DNA of 64,000 nucleotides from CAVVEQ01 sp963804865 (GTDB taxonomy: Bacteria; Chloroflexota; Anaerolineae; Anaerolineales; Anaerolineaceae): contig CAWDSH010000026.1 in the NCBI GenBank assembly GCA_963804865.1, positions 186,001-250,000 on the forward strand, read 5' to 3'. Both the position numbers and the translations under genes were made by a program. This document shows, one piece after another, positions 45,536 through 55,791 of the stretch; position 1 is the first letter of the stretch, and every line of letters begins with the position of its first letter. The notes below the pieces were generated by a model. The model was not told the DNA's origin, ran no database searches, and was given only the letters and a program-made list of their open reading frames with translations.

Positions 45536-46306
45536 CTATTTCTTCGGAATGGGACCCAGGATGGCGGCGAGGAAGTGGCGCACCTGTTTTTCCCAGAGGA
45601 GCGAATCATTCCCGCCGTCTTCCTCGATGTATTCGCACGCCACGCCGGACGCCTCGCAGGCAGATTGGAAGCGGGCACTGAGCGGGTGGATATCCTCCTG
45701 ACGCCCGGTGTAATTATACAGACGGGGCAGGGCGGCGGGATCGGCTTGTTTCAGCCAGGCGAGCGGGTCATGCTCGCTGCCGGTGATCTTCCCGATGACG
45801 CCATCCAGCAGGGTGAATTCCGCCTGGCGCAGGATATCGGGGGTGATGCCGGCGATATCCAGGGAAAGCACGCCGGAAAAACTGGCGGCGGCGGCGAAGC
45901 GCTGCGGGTGGAGGAAGGCGGTCTTGAGCGCGGCGTAACCGCCCAGGGAATTACCGGCGATGAAGGTATCCTCGCGAGAGGGTGCAAGACCGAATACGTC
46001 CGCGAGATAGCGCGGCAGCTCCTCCGCCAGGTACGCCATGTACTGCTGCCCGCTGAGCATATCGATATAGAAGCTGCGCCCAACGCTGGGCATGACCACC
46101 ACCAGCCCGTAAGCGGATGCGATGGCGTCCATGGCGCTGAAGCGCTTCCAGGTGGTCTTATCGTCGCTCACGCCGAGCAGCATATAGAGCAGCTTGCGCC
46201 TGGAAACCGGCAGCCCGTCCATTTTCGCCGGGTCGGGCACGACGATGTTGAGCGGCAGGCTGACCCTGCTCGCCCCGGGGACATGATCGATGCGCACGTG
46301 TGCCAT
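45536..46306 (-). CDS. Esterase-D-like alpha/beta hydrolase, probable pseudoenzyme
   Basis: This 256-residue protein is a tandem paralogue of the next upstream gene, with long identical stretches (GLVVVMPSVGRSFY, ASFSGVLS). It keeps the nucleophile motif GNSLGG and the YTGRQEDI acid region. It has lost the oxyanion HG (YMLLGVSDD where the paralogue has YLLHGLSDD), and the catalytic His is Asn (EEDGGNDSLL against EEDGQHDWFL). Hydrolysis is therefore unlikely; binding or regulation of the active copy is possible. The ATG at 46306 has a GGAGG site; the frame remains open into the upstream gene. Confidence 0.85.
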   Translation of the reverse strand: MAHVRIDHVPGASRVSLPLNIVVPDPAKMDGLPVSRRKLLYMLLGVSDDKTTWKRFSAMDAIASAYGLVVVMPSVGRSFYIDMLSGQQYMAYLAEELPRYLADVFGLAPSREDTFIAGNSLGGYAALKTAFLHPQRFAAAASFSGVLSLDIAGITPDILRQAEFTLLDGVIGKITGSEHDPLAWLKQADPAALPRLYNYTGRQEDIHPLSARFQSACEASGVACEYIEEDGGNDSLLWEKQVRHFLAAILGPIPKK

Positions 46307-46325
46307 GCCAACCTCCCGGGATCTT

Positions 46326-47123
46326 TTATTTTTTATGGGAGTGCGGCGCATTCGCCGGCACGGGTCCCAGGATGGATTCGAGGAAGCGGGGGAGCTGGCG
46401 GTCCCAGAGGAACCAGTCGTGCTGCCCGTCCTCCTCGCTGTATTCGGCATGAACGCCCAGCGTATTGCAGGCAGAGAAGAAAAGACCGCTGAGCGGGTAG
46501 ATATCCTCCTGCCTGCCGGTATAGATGAATAGTTTGGGCAGGGCGGCGGGTTTTTTCGCGGCGCGCTGCAGCCAGACCGCCGGGTCGTGCTCGCTGCCGG
46601 CGACTTTATCCAGGTCACCGAAGATCAGGGTGAATTCAGGCGTGCGCGGATCATTGGGCAAGGCTTTGAAGAGATGCATGGAGAGCACGCCGGAAAAACT
46701 GGCGGCAGCGGAATAGAGCTCCGGGTGGAGCAGGGCGGCTTTCATCGCGCCGTAGCCGCCCATGGAAAGCCCGGCGATGAAGGTGTCCTGGCGTTTGGGC
46801 GCCAGCCCGAAGACGTCCTTCAGATAGCGGGGCAGCTCTTCGACCAGGTAGGTGAAATATTTCTGACCGTTGGGCATGTCGGTGTAGAAGCTGCGCCCCA
46901 CGGAGGGCATGACCACCACCAGCCCGTAGGCTTTGGCGAGATTTTCGATGGAGGAGTAACGCTGCCAGGCGCTGGCATCATCGCTCAGCCCGTGCAGCAG
47001 GTAGAGCACCTTGCGTTTTGCCACGGGCAGCTTGCCCATCCTGCCCGGGTCGGGGAGGATGATATTGAGCGGCAGGTTGACCTGCACGGTCTCCGGATTG
47101 TGATCGAGGTGAATGAGTGCCAT
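46326..47123 (-). CDS. Esterase-D/acetylesterase-like alpha/beta hydrolase
   Basis: This 265-residue enzyme has the full set of esterase residues: LHGLSDD oxyanion segment, GLSMGGYGAM nucleophile, YTGRQEDI and EEDGQHDW with the catalytic His. No signal peptide is seen, so it is cytoplasmic. It is typical of families that remove acyl groups from sugars (acetyl-xylan esterase, S-formylglutathione hydrolase-like). The GPH sugar symporter gene ends three bases upstream, so uptake of an acylated glycoside and intracellular deacylation is a sensible joint role. Confidence 0.9.
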   Translation of the reverse strand: MALIHLDHNPETVQVNLPLNIILPDPGRMGKLPVAKRKVLYLLHGLSDDASAWQRYSSIENLAKAYGLVVVMPSVGRSFYTDMPNGQKYFTYLVEELPRYLKDVFGLAPKRQDTFIAGLSMGGYGAMKAALLHPELYSAAASFSGVLSMHLFKALPNDPRTPEFTLIFGDLDKVAGSEHDPAVWLQRAAKKPAALPKLFIYTGRQEDIYPLSGLFFSACNTLGVHAEYSEEDGQHDWFLWDRQLPRFLESILGPVPANAPHSHKK

Positions 47124-47126
47124 GGC

Positions 47127-48428
47127 TTATTTCGCCTCCGCCTGAATGGGAGCTTCGTTCTCCTTGTTGAAATTGATGAACCAGGAGAAGGCGAAGCTGA
47201 TCACCATCAGGATGGGCGGGAAGACGGTGAGCAGGAAGCGGGCGGCGTTATCCGGCTGGGTGCCGGGGTTGTTGCCGCTCTCGTAACCGAAGATGAGAAA
47301 GGCCAGGTAGAAGGCGGCGCTGGTGAAGAGACCGCTCAGGCGGTTCATGAAGCCCAGCGCGTTGGCGATGATGCCCTCGCGGCGCACGTTGTGCTTGCGG
47401 GTGTCCTCGTCCATGATCTTGGCGCCGACCAGGTCCATGGTGGTGATCACCCCGGCGAAGCCGAAGCCGACGAAGGCGGAGAAGATCACTCCGGTGACCA
47501 GGTTGCGGGCGAAGAAGAGCGGGACGAACATGACCGCCAGGGTGAGCAGCGCGGCGCGCCAGATGGGCATCAAGCCATATTTACGCACCAGCCAGGCCCA
47601 GAGAGCCACGCAGCCGATGGCGATGAGCAGGACGGCGGCGAAGAGGAAGGTGGTCTGACCGTCGGAGATGCCCAGGGTGTACTTGGCGAAGAAGGGCATG
47701 GAGGCGAGCACCAGCGACATGGCGGCGCTGTAGAAGGCGTTGGCCAGCCCGGCGATCCAGAATTTGCGGTTCGAGAACAGGTCCTTGATGCTCTTCCAGA
47801 GCTGGGGCTTTTCCTCGTCGGGCTCGATGGCGGCTTCCTTGCAGGAGAAGGTCATGTAGAGGATGACCGCGCCGCCCAGGATGCCGTAGATGACCGCGGT
47901 GAGCCCGTAGCCCAGCGCGCTGGTGACCATGGGGGTGAGCGCGATGCTGATGATCATGGCGACCAGCTGGAAAGCCTGGCGCATGGCGTTGGCGGTGGCG
48001 CGGCTGGCATCATCGCGGAAGAGCTCGGGGAAGAGGGCGGCGTAGTTGGCGTTGATCACCGAATCCAGCGTGCCGGTGAGCATGTAGAAGAGCATGCAGA
48101 AGGCGACCGCGGACTGCCCGGCGAGGAAGGTCGGCGGGCTGTAGAAGGCGGCGAAGCAGAGGATGAGCAGGGGCGTGCCGATGGTCAGCCAGGGCTTGCG
48201 GCGTCCCCATTTGGTGCGCGTGCGGTCGGAGAGGAAGCCGTAGATGGGATTATCGGCGGCGTCGATGAAGGTGTAGATGAGCAGCATGAGGGCGAACTGG
48301 GCGGTGGTGACCAGGCCGAGCTTGTCGACGTAGAAGATGGCGGCGTAGGTCTTGAGCATGTTGATGGGGATGGACGTGCCGAACATGCCGACGGCGTAGT
48401 TAAAGGGTTTGGTTTTTGCCTGGGACAT
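47127..48428 (-). CDS. GPH family (MFS_2) glycoside-pentoside-hexuronide:cation symporter
   Basis: This twelve-span transporter of 433 residues has FNYAVGMFGTSIPINM at the start and DAADNPIYGFLSDRTRTKWGRRKPW between spans 2 and 3, the hallmark of the melibiose-carrier family. Internal repeats are normal and there is no frameshift. The gene is the first of a run ending with the two esterases, the CehA-like and the CPBP genes, on the minus strand. The cation is probably Na+ or H+, and the sugar is unknown. Confidence 0.9.
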   Translation of the reverse strand: MSQAKTKPFNYAVGMFGTSIPINMLKTYAAIFYVDKLGLVTTAQFALMLLIYTFIDAADNPIYGFLSDRTRTKWGRRKPWLTIGTPLLILCFAAFYSPPTFLAGQSAVAFCMLFYMLTGTLDSVINANYAALFPELFRDDASRATANAMRQAFQLVAMIISIALTPMVTSALGYGLTAVIYGILGGAVILYMTFSCKEAAIEPDEEKPQLWKSIKDLFSNRKFWIAGLANAFYSAAMSLVLASMPFFAKYTLGISDGQTTFLFAAVLLIAIGCVALWAWLVRKYGLMPIWRAALLTLAVMFVPLFFARNLVTGVIFSAFVGFGFAGVITTMDLVGAKIMDEDTRKHNVRREGIIANALGFMNRLSGLFTSAAFYLAFLIFGYESGNNPGTQPDNAARFLLTVFPPILMVISFAFSWFINFNKENEAPIQAEAK

Positions 48429-48504
48429 GGGGGAACCTCCGTGAAAGGGGTGATGCTACTTTCATATTATATACACGAGCCTGTAAAGCGTTTTTGTGAT
48501 GCTG

Positions 48505-48533
48505 TTGAACGGCACCCGGTTTTGTACTATGAT
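48505..48533 (+). promoter_or_regulatory. Promoter of the TPR surface-protein gene
   Basis: TTGAAC at 48505-48510 and TATGAT at 48528-48533 are 17 bases apart, in the divergent gap between the sugar symporter and the surface-protein gene. Confidence 0.65.
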
Positions 48534-48539
48534 GAATGT

Positions 48540-48561
48540 GGTTTTCAGAACGGGGAAAACC
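48540..48561 (+). promoter_or_regulatory. Inverted repeat at the transcription start of the surface-protein gene
   Basis: GGTTTTC and GAAAACC flank an 8-base spacer and begin seven bases after the -10 box, where an operator or a 5' mRNA hairpin would act. Confidence 0.4.
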
Positions 48562-48635
48562 AGAACATTATTGTGTACCCAAACTGCATACGAGCCATTA
48601 AGTATGCATGTAGACCTGAAAACTCGGAGGATAAG

Positions 48636-50001
48636 ATGAAACGTCTCATTTCCGTTATTATGATCCTGGTGATTTTGGCATTCCCCTCGAGCGCATCGGC
48701 TGACGTCGCTCCACCCTACAATCCGCCGGGGGTCAACCCGGAACCGGGCAGCGAGTCCACGCAGGTGCGCATGCTGGCAGAGACGGTGCTGATCGAGATA
48801 CGAAATGCGGGCGATCTCGGCCAGGCGCACGTTACGGCGGATTTCACCATGAATAACACCGGCAGTGCCTCTGAGAGCATGGCGGTTCGTTTCCCGATCT
48901 CAGCCAGTGATGGGCGCAGCGAATATCCCGAAATCAAAAATCTCAGCATCAAGGTGGATGGGAAAAAGGTCACTTATCGGCGCGCCAATTACCCGAATAT
49001 CAGCTACCAGCAGGAGGAAGTGCCGTGGGCGGAATTCGATGTGACCTTTCCACCTGCCGAGGATGTTGAGCTGCAGGTGGTATACGACCTTGAGGGCACC
49101 GGCTATTACCCGGAAACAGCTTTTTATTACGTCCTGCGCACCGGCGCGGGATGGAAGGATACGATCGGCAGCGCGGATATCATCCTGCGCCTGCCTTATC
49201 CAGCCAATACGCAGAACGTCATCGTGGGAATGCAGATCGGCTGGGCGGAGACCACGCCGGGAGGTGTGTTCCAGGGCAATGAGGTGCGCTGGCATTTCGA
49301 GGATTTTGAACCCGGAGCGGATGGCACGGTGCAGGACATGGAATTCGCGCTGGTCAGCCCAAAGCTCTGGACGATGCTTGTTGAAGGAAAAGGAAAACGT
49401 CACACAGAATCCGCAGGACGGGGAAGCCTGGGGCAGGCTGGGGAAGTATTACAAGGAGATCTTCTTCGAGAGCAAGGGATATCGAATGGATGAAGGCGGG
49501 GAGCAGCTTTATCAATCCAGCATCCAGGCTTATGAAAAATGCCTGGCCCTCAAACCGGAGGATGCCCAGTGGCATGCCGGTTTTGCCGACCTGCTCGCGA
49601 ACCGGGCTTATTGGGATGCATGGGAAAGCGGGATTTGGTCCCGATGCCATCCGGGCGCTGCATGAGATCCAGCACCGCGCTTCACCTTGCACCGAATGAT
49701 CCGGTGGTGCTGGAGATCGCGCAGAACATTTCGTATCTTTTACCGGATGGGATGATGGGAGAAAATGGTGACATATGATTTCCCCTGGCTGACGGCGACA
49801 CCGACCATAGAAAGCAGACGCAGATTCTGCCCCCTCCTGATACCCCCATTCACAGTGGTTGAAACGGCAACGCCGGAACCGAGCGAGACACCGCAGCCGG
49901 CTCCGGTCAGCCCAAGCGAGGCACCCAAGCCCACGTCGACCCTGTGCGGCTCCGCCTTGCTCATCCCGCTGGTGATGCTCTTTTGGTTGAGGAAAAGGTA
50001 A
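48636..50001 (+). pseudogene. Secreted TPR-containing surface protein with C-terminal membrane anchor, about four frameshifts
   Basis: The ATG at 48636 has a GGAGG site and a signal peptide (LVILAFPSSASA). A beta-sandwich region follows (FTMNNTGSASESMAVRFPI, LEVVYDLEG-like strand). After a frameshift near 49385 a tetratricopeptide segment appears (GEAWGRLGKYYKEIF, YEKCLALKPEDAQW). Further shifts near 49630, 49670 and 49780 lead to a Pro/Thr-rich linker and a C-terminal CGSALLIPLVMLFWLRKR anchor. Corrected length is about 450 residues. The layout is that of a cell-surface protein with a sortase-like or simple membrane anchor. Domain family uncertain; DUF4424-like is possible. Confidence 0.65.
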
Positions 50002-50021
50002 GCAGAACACCTCACCCCCAA

Positions 50022-50044
50022 CCCCTCTCCTCGCAGGAGAGGGG
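50022..50044. repeat. REP-like palindromic element
   Basis: CCCCTCTCCT and AGGAGAGGGG form a perfect 10-base stem with a CGC loop, preceded by CTCACCCCCAA. This kind of CCCCTCTCC palindrome recurs in intergenic DNA of many bacteria. A related, larger element lies at 54726-54858. Confidence 0.6.
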
Positions 50045-50054
50045 AAAGTGGGTA

Positions 50055-50082
50055 TTGAAATTTCTTTTTTCCGACCTATAAT
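50055..50082 (+). promoter_or_regulatory. Promoter of the beta-helix gene
   Basis: TTGAAA at 50055-50060 and TATAAT at 50077-50082 are 16 bases apart. The leader to the ATG at 50199 is about 110 bases. Confidence 0.7.
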
Positions 50083-50198
50083 GGATTTGAATTCCAAACG
50101 TCTGAACAACACTCATAGAAAGAGGGTGGTCATTATCCGGGGAACATAAACCCATTCCAATCTGCAATTTTTACAAAATTCATTCAGAGGGTACAAAC

Positions 50199-53100
50199 AT
50201 GAGAACACAGCACTGGTTTACACGGCTGCTGATCATCATCGCCCTTTCATCGCTGGCAGCAATCTTTTTTGTTTCACCCGTTAACGCGCAGGACGAACAG
50301 CCACCTCAGCCCGAGGAAGCCCCGGCGGAGGTGGTTGTTGATTCAGAGGAGGTAGAGCCGGAACTGGCGCCCATCCTGGAAGCCGCCGAAGAGGCGGGGG
50401 TGACGCTGGTGGATGGCAGCGGCGAGCCGCTGGCGCTGGCTTCAGAGGAAGCCGCGGCAGCGCTGGAAGGCGGCGATCCCTGGTACAAGGTGGGAACTGT
50501 TACCTTTAACTTTGTAACCATCCAGGCAGCCATCGATAGTATCGCCGCTAACGGCTTGCCGAGCGATGGACTGATCCATGTTGAGGCGGGCACCTACACC
50601 GAGAATGTATCTGTAGATGCAGATACAGTTGCCATCCTTAATGGTTTCAAAGGAATTACCAGCACTGTTTTGGATGGCGCACCCGAAGCAAACCTCTCGG
50701 GGTACATCTATATCAACAGCGTTAACCTGGGATTCACCATCAAGGGTTTCAAGATCACGGCGACCGCGGACGCACCTTATGCAGGGATCAAGGTGTTGAA
50801 TAGCGTGGGAACCCTTAAGATCGAGGACGTTGAAATTATTAATAGCGGCACGGGCATGGGTCTCCTGATCGAAGGACATACCGGCGCGGTGATCCTCAAC
50901 CGGGTGAAATCTTCCAACAATGCCCATGGCGGTGGATTTATCGGTACGACGGGCAGCGTGACCATCACCAACAGCACGTTCGATTGGAATGGAGCCAATC
51001 CCAGCTATTACTCGAGCGGGATTGTGATCGACACGGGTGGGTCAGTATTGCTAGATGGAGTCTCCGCCAGCAACAACAGCGGAAACTATTCCGGGTTGAC
51101 TCTCAAAACGCCAGGTGCCATCACCATCAAGAACAGTGTGGTCAACAATAACACCAACGAATGGGGCATAGTAAGCAGTGATACCGTCCTATCCAGCGCG
51201 ATCACGCTCATCAATGTTTATGCCAATAACAACTGGCGCGGCCTGGGACTTTTTACCAGGGGCAACATTACCCTGACCGGCGTGCACGCGGACGAAAACG
51301 ATGCTTACGGCGCAGAGTTGGATACCTGCAATGAAGATACGGGCGCTTGCCTCTGGACAGGTACCGGCCTGGTCACCATCAAGGACAGCACCTTCGATAA
51401 TAATCAATCAGGCGCACAGGGTTTGACCGTTACCGCGAACGGCGCGATCACGCTTACCAATGTTTCCGCTTCTGGGACGCTTACCATGCCAGGAGCTCAA
51501 TTGGTTAATTCTTATGCCAGCAAGGTTGCCACGGTCGCAGTTACTGGTTGCTACGTTTAACAATAATAATGGTGTTGGACTACGGGTCATGACCAAGGGT
51601 GCGATCACTCTCAATAAAGTTGTGGCGAACTCCAATGTGAATGGCTCAGGAGTGATTCTGGAAAATAATTACGACACAATCGCTTCAAATATAACGATCA
51701 ACGGCACTTCTGCCGGTGATAACCAATTCAATAATAATGGCGCTAAGGGACTTCGCATCTACAGCAACGGGGCGATCTCAGTCAAATACGCGCAGGCTGA
51801 AGGAAATACGGGAATATGGCATTGAACTCGATAACACCTTCGGCAGCGCAACCCCGGGAGTGACACTGACCGGCGCGGATATCCTGGGTAACGATGATAT
51901 TGGACTGCTGATCTATTCGAAGGGCAATGTCGGCGTCACGGGCATACATGCAGATGGCAACACAACCTCGGCTGCTTACATAGAAACCTGTAATGAAGGT
52001 AGCTGAATGGTGTCAATGGCTCGGACCAGGCAAGGTCACCATTAAGGACAGCACTTTTGATGATACCAGATAATACAGTTGATGCGGCGCTCTATGTTAC
52101 TTCACGCGGGGCGATCTCTGTAACCAATGTATCGGCAAGTAGGGAATGATGGTTTTGGTATACGCGGAGCCAGTCTTCGAACGCTATATTCACAGCTTGT
52201 CAGCCCAGTGACAGTTACCAATAGCCTGTTCAATGACAATGAAGGTGATAGCCTGGTATGTTTCTTCAACTGGTGCAATTACGCTGAACAAGGTAAAAGC
52301 CAATAACAATCTGGTTGGGGGGTCAGGGCTTGGCAGATGAATTGGGCTACCTACTTCTCAGCCCGTCACCATCAACGGGTCTGCATTTGGTGATAACCAG
52401 TTCCTAATAATGATTACACCGGACTGCTGATCACGAGCAACGGTGCAGTATCGATCAAATATGTGGAAGCCAGCTCGAATGGTTATGAAACGGTTATTGG
52501 AGGAGAAGGCATCTAATCGATAACACCACCAGCACGACGTCTTCGGGAGTATCACTGACCAATGTTCTGGGCGGATGGAAATACGACAATTCCGGCGGAT
52601 CTGCAGGGATATTGATCTCAACTAATGGCCCAGTGGTGATCAACGGTGGGCACGCAATACGACAATCTCGCCGAAGCAGTGGTCGTTCATAGAGAACGAC
52701 ACCGCCCTGGACACTGCTCCAAAACCGGTGACCATCAGCTAATTTCAGCGCAAACGGCAACCAGGATTATGGTGTTTATATTGTGTCCAAAGGCGCCGTC
52801 TCGCTGACCAACGTGATTGCCGATGAAACCACCAGTTCAGGCACGGGGATCGCGGTATATACGAAAGGACCCGTGGTGATCAAGGGCGGGCAGGCTAATA
52901 ACAATTACATATGCCGGTGTATTGGATCGAGAATGACAAGGCGCCGGATACCGCGCCCAAGCCTGTGACGATCACGAATTTTTCCGAACATGATATTGAT
53001 TTAGGAGGATATAACTGGGATCTACACTGGAATCCAAGGGGACTGTTTCGCTGACCAATTTCAGTGTAAAAAACAGTACATATGGAATTAATTTTATCTC

Positions 53101-54667
53101 CCTTGGTGCTGTTGTTATCAAGAATAGTCCAGGTTGACAATAGTGTGCAGTATTGCCGTTTGGATCGAGCAATTCAAGCGTTTCGGATTCCGCTGCCAAA
53201 CCCAGTGACTCATCAACAACCTAAAATTAACCAACCTGCCATGGGTAATGGCCAACGGGTATGGAATATATGTCCTTTCCAAAGGGAACATATAGCATTG
53301 ACAAGTGTCGATGTAAATGAACTTCGCACTGTCGGAGTAGGGCCGGGTATCTTTCTTGACAATCACTGGCTTAATGCAAACATATCTTTGAATAAGGTAA
53401 ATGTAATTCATTCTGCAGGAGCCGGTATAGAGATAGTATCAAACGGCGCACTTATATTCAAAGGTGGTGAGATTGGTAGGAACGAAGATGGCGGGATCGT
53501 GTTGAATCGGACTGCGCTATATTCCACAACAACGGTCACCCTATCCGATCTATATATTCACGATAATACCGGTTACGGGATGCAAGTTCACACCAACGGC
53601 GCTATCACGCTGACCAATGTCCGATCAAACAGTAACACGACTTGGGGGATGACATTGGACAATACTGCTTGCGGAACGGCAACACCCTGCAACGTGAGCC
53701 TGCTGACCAGCGGGAGCGGGGTCAATGAATTCCACTCTAACGGCAACTGGGGGCTGGTGATCAACACCTACGGCGTAGTGGTGCTCAGACAAGGTCAACT
53801 GTCTCCAACAACGGTGGTTATGGTGTGTCCATTACCAACGAATGCCGCCACCATCCCGGCAAACGTGACCATCACGGGAGGAAAATTCAACCAATAATGG
53901 GTCCAACGGCATTAGAAGTGCTCACCAAAGGGCAATCACCGTAAACGGTGTTGAAGCCAGCGGCAACCTCAACGGCTTTGAGGGCGCCTACCTGGACAAC
54001 CAGCTGGATACCACGGGCACCAAGGGGATGAGCGTGATCAAGAGCACGTTCAACGAAAACACCAACCGTGGGTTGAAGGTTCGAAGTTACGGTGCATTGT
54101 CGTAAACACCAGTACAGGCAAACGAAAACGGCTGCATTGGTGCAGATATCACCAATGACCATGCCGACCGGCAAAACCGGTAACCATCCTGGCTTCATAC
54201 GGCAGCCAACACCTTCAATGAATAATGACGGCACAACCTGATGGATCGAAAGCGATGGGTATGGTAGCGCTTTACCAACGTGACCGCCAATGGCAGCGAG
54301 ATGAGCAATGGAATCACCATTCATACCAACAATGCCGGATCAGGCACTGTCACCTTGACCAATGTCACCGCGAATTTCAATTACGGGGATGGGATCAATA
54401 TCTCCGACCAAAGGCAACGTGACCATCAAGGGCATCACGGCGATGTTCAATTACGGCACTGGTGCGGTTTACTCAGGATTGTTCATCAGCACGAACGAAA
54501 ATGACACGGCCAAGGTCACCATCACCAATGGAATCGTGGCGAGCAACGGCGATTACGGCATCTGGTTGGATATCGCCGCAAGCAAGCCCTACACGCTGAC
54601 CAACGTGTTTTATTTTGGGAACAATAGCGATAATTTGGGAGGCGAGCTCAACCTATACGTAAATTAG
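50199..54667 (+). pseudogene. Very large secreted parallel beta-helix repeat protein, many frameshifts
   Basis: The gene starts with a signal peptide (LAAIFFVSPVNAQ), an acidic Glu/Pro stretch and FNFVTIQAAIDSI. An intact right-handed beta-helix follows to the stop at 51560, with repeated GAITLTNV / GSVTITNS strands and Asn-rich turns. The same repeats continue in shifting frames to 54667 (GAITLNKVVANSN, GAVSLTNVIADET, NGAITLTNVRSN, VTLTNVTANFNYG). At least eight shifts are needed, densest at 52000-53100. Joined, the protein would be about 1480 residues. Such proteins bind or cut polysaccharides or act as adhesins. It may be a decayed gene or a repetitive locus with consensus errors. Confidence 0.75.
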
Positions 54668-54694
54668 ATCGTTTTACTCCCCAGCATATTCGAT

Positions 54695-54725
54695 CACCAG
54701 GCACCGATGAGGTGCCTGGTGGGTT
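54695..54725 (+). terminator. Probable terminator after the beta-helix gene
   Basis: CACCAGGCACC pairs with GGTGCCTGGTG (11 base pairs, GATGA loop). The following sequence is GGTTT, so the T tract is weak. Confidence 0.65.
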
Positions 54726-54858
54726 TAAGCCCCTCCCTTAGTCCCTCTCCCAAGATGCAAGAGCAATTGCCGGAAGGTAGAAGAGTGCAAAGACGCGACC
54801 TCCAAGGGAGGTGCATAAACCGCGACCCCAAAATACAAGCAATTTTGGAGAGGGAGAA
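54726..54858. repeat. Palindromic REP/MITE-like intergenic element
   Basis: The left end reads CTCCCTTAGTCCCTCTCCCAA and the right end TTTTGGAGAGGGAG, nearly complementary. The sequence between shows no reading frame. It fills the gap between converging genes and resembles the CCCCTCTCC element at 50022. Confidence 0.5.
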
Positions 54859-54863
54859 AATTG

Positions 54864-55772
54864 TTATTTCCAGCGGGAGAAGAGCCAGGAGCGCAGCGGC
54901 TCTTCGATTTCAGGCAGGCGCGATTGCCAGCCTGCTTCCTCGTACAGGTACTCGGTGCGGCAGGTGATCAGCTCGCCCATGTTCTTCGCGCGGGTGGCGT
55001 CCGGGTAATGGGTGTGCAGGTGCAGGGCGTAATTGATGTTCGGCGGGTAGATGAGGATCTGCTCGGGGGTATAGCGTGAGAGGATGGTGGCAGCCAGCAC
55101 GGCCTGGTGCAGGAAGATCGAACGCCTTTCATCGCGCGGATCATGTTGAGAATTTCGGGATTGCGCTGCGCCAGCTCGAGGTTCTCGCGCCAGGCATTCA
55201 ACAAGCGACAACCCGGGGCGGGTGACCAGCAGCCCGGCGTTGATATAGGGGCGGATATCGATGGCTTCCGTGCTGGACTGCATGGTGAACAAGCGGTCGG
55301 GCGGGACGCGGCAGAGGGCGTAGATGCGCAGCCAGAAATCATCCGGGGAATCCCCGGTGCGCGAGCCGATATTGGTCAGGTCCACCGGGCGGCAGCCGAG
55401 GTCTGCGCCTTCCGGGAGGATGAGCCCATCCGGCTGGTTGAGCATGAGGGAACCGGCGTCCATCCAAACCAGGTGCGAGGCATTGCCATCCGCCAGGTCC
55501 TCCGCGGCGGCGGAAGCGTAACCCTTGGCGAAGAAAGGCAGCTTGCGCGCTTCAGCGGGGATATCGAAGGGATGCAGGTCGACCTGGAATGACCGGGTGG
55601 CTTGCTTCAACTTTTCAGCCCAGGCTTCCCCGCCGCGCGGGTAGAGAATCCAGAGGGGCGCGTTGCGGAATTTCCCGCCAAAGGTGCGGATGCTTTCTGC
55701 CCAGATGGCTTCGGCTTTCCCGGAGCTGCCCGGGTCGGGGTGGGTGGCGAAGATAAAGGTTTCCATGATCAA
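54864..55772 (-). CDS. Glycosyltransferase-like or nucleotide-sugar related protein, with a 31-residue out-of-frame patch
   Basis: The 302-residue soluble protein has ETFIFATHPDP at the start, LVWMDAGSLML (a possible DxD-like region) and a C-terminal helical part. Its family is uncertain; a GT-A fold is suggested by the strand pattern. Between about 55110 and 55210 the frame reads a low-complexity, Arg-rich stretch (LAREPRAGAAQSRN). The neighbouring frame there gives a normal helix (RLLNAWRENLELAQRNPEIL, then NMIRAMKGVRS). Two compensating one-base shifts therefore leave the protein full length with a scrambled patch. Confidence 0.65.
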   Translation of the reverse strand: MIMETFIFATHPDPGSSGKAEAIWAESIRTFGGKFRNAPLWILYPRGGEAWAEKLKQATRSFQVDLHPFDIPAEARKLPFFAKGYASAAAEDLADGNASHLVWMDAGSLMLNQPDGLILPEGADLGCRPVDLTNIGSRTGDSPDDFWLRIYALCRVPPDRLFTMQSSTEAIDIRPYINAGLLVTRPGLSLVECLAREPRAGAAQSRNSQHDPRDERRSIFLHQAVLAATILSRYTPEQILIYPPNINYALHLHTHYPDATRAKNMGELITCRTEYLYEEAGWQSRLPEIEEPLRSWLFSRWK

Positions 55773-55791
55773 CTCTCAGGTTCAATGACTT

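Noticed and set aside
46587..49493. A 968-codon plus-strand open frame across the esterase and symporter genes
   Set aside because: Its first two thirds run antisense through two well-supported minus-strand genes and have a Gly/Glu/His/Asp-rich composition typical of shadow frames. Only the part from 48636 on is real, and it has its own promoter and ribosome site.
50199..54667. CRISPR-like or tandem DNA repeats in the beta-helix gene
   Set aside because: The repeats are at protein level with variable spacing; the DNA lacks identical repeats with unique spacers.
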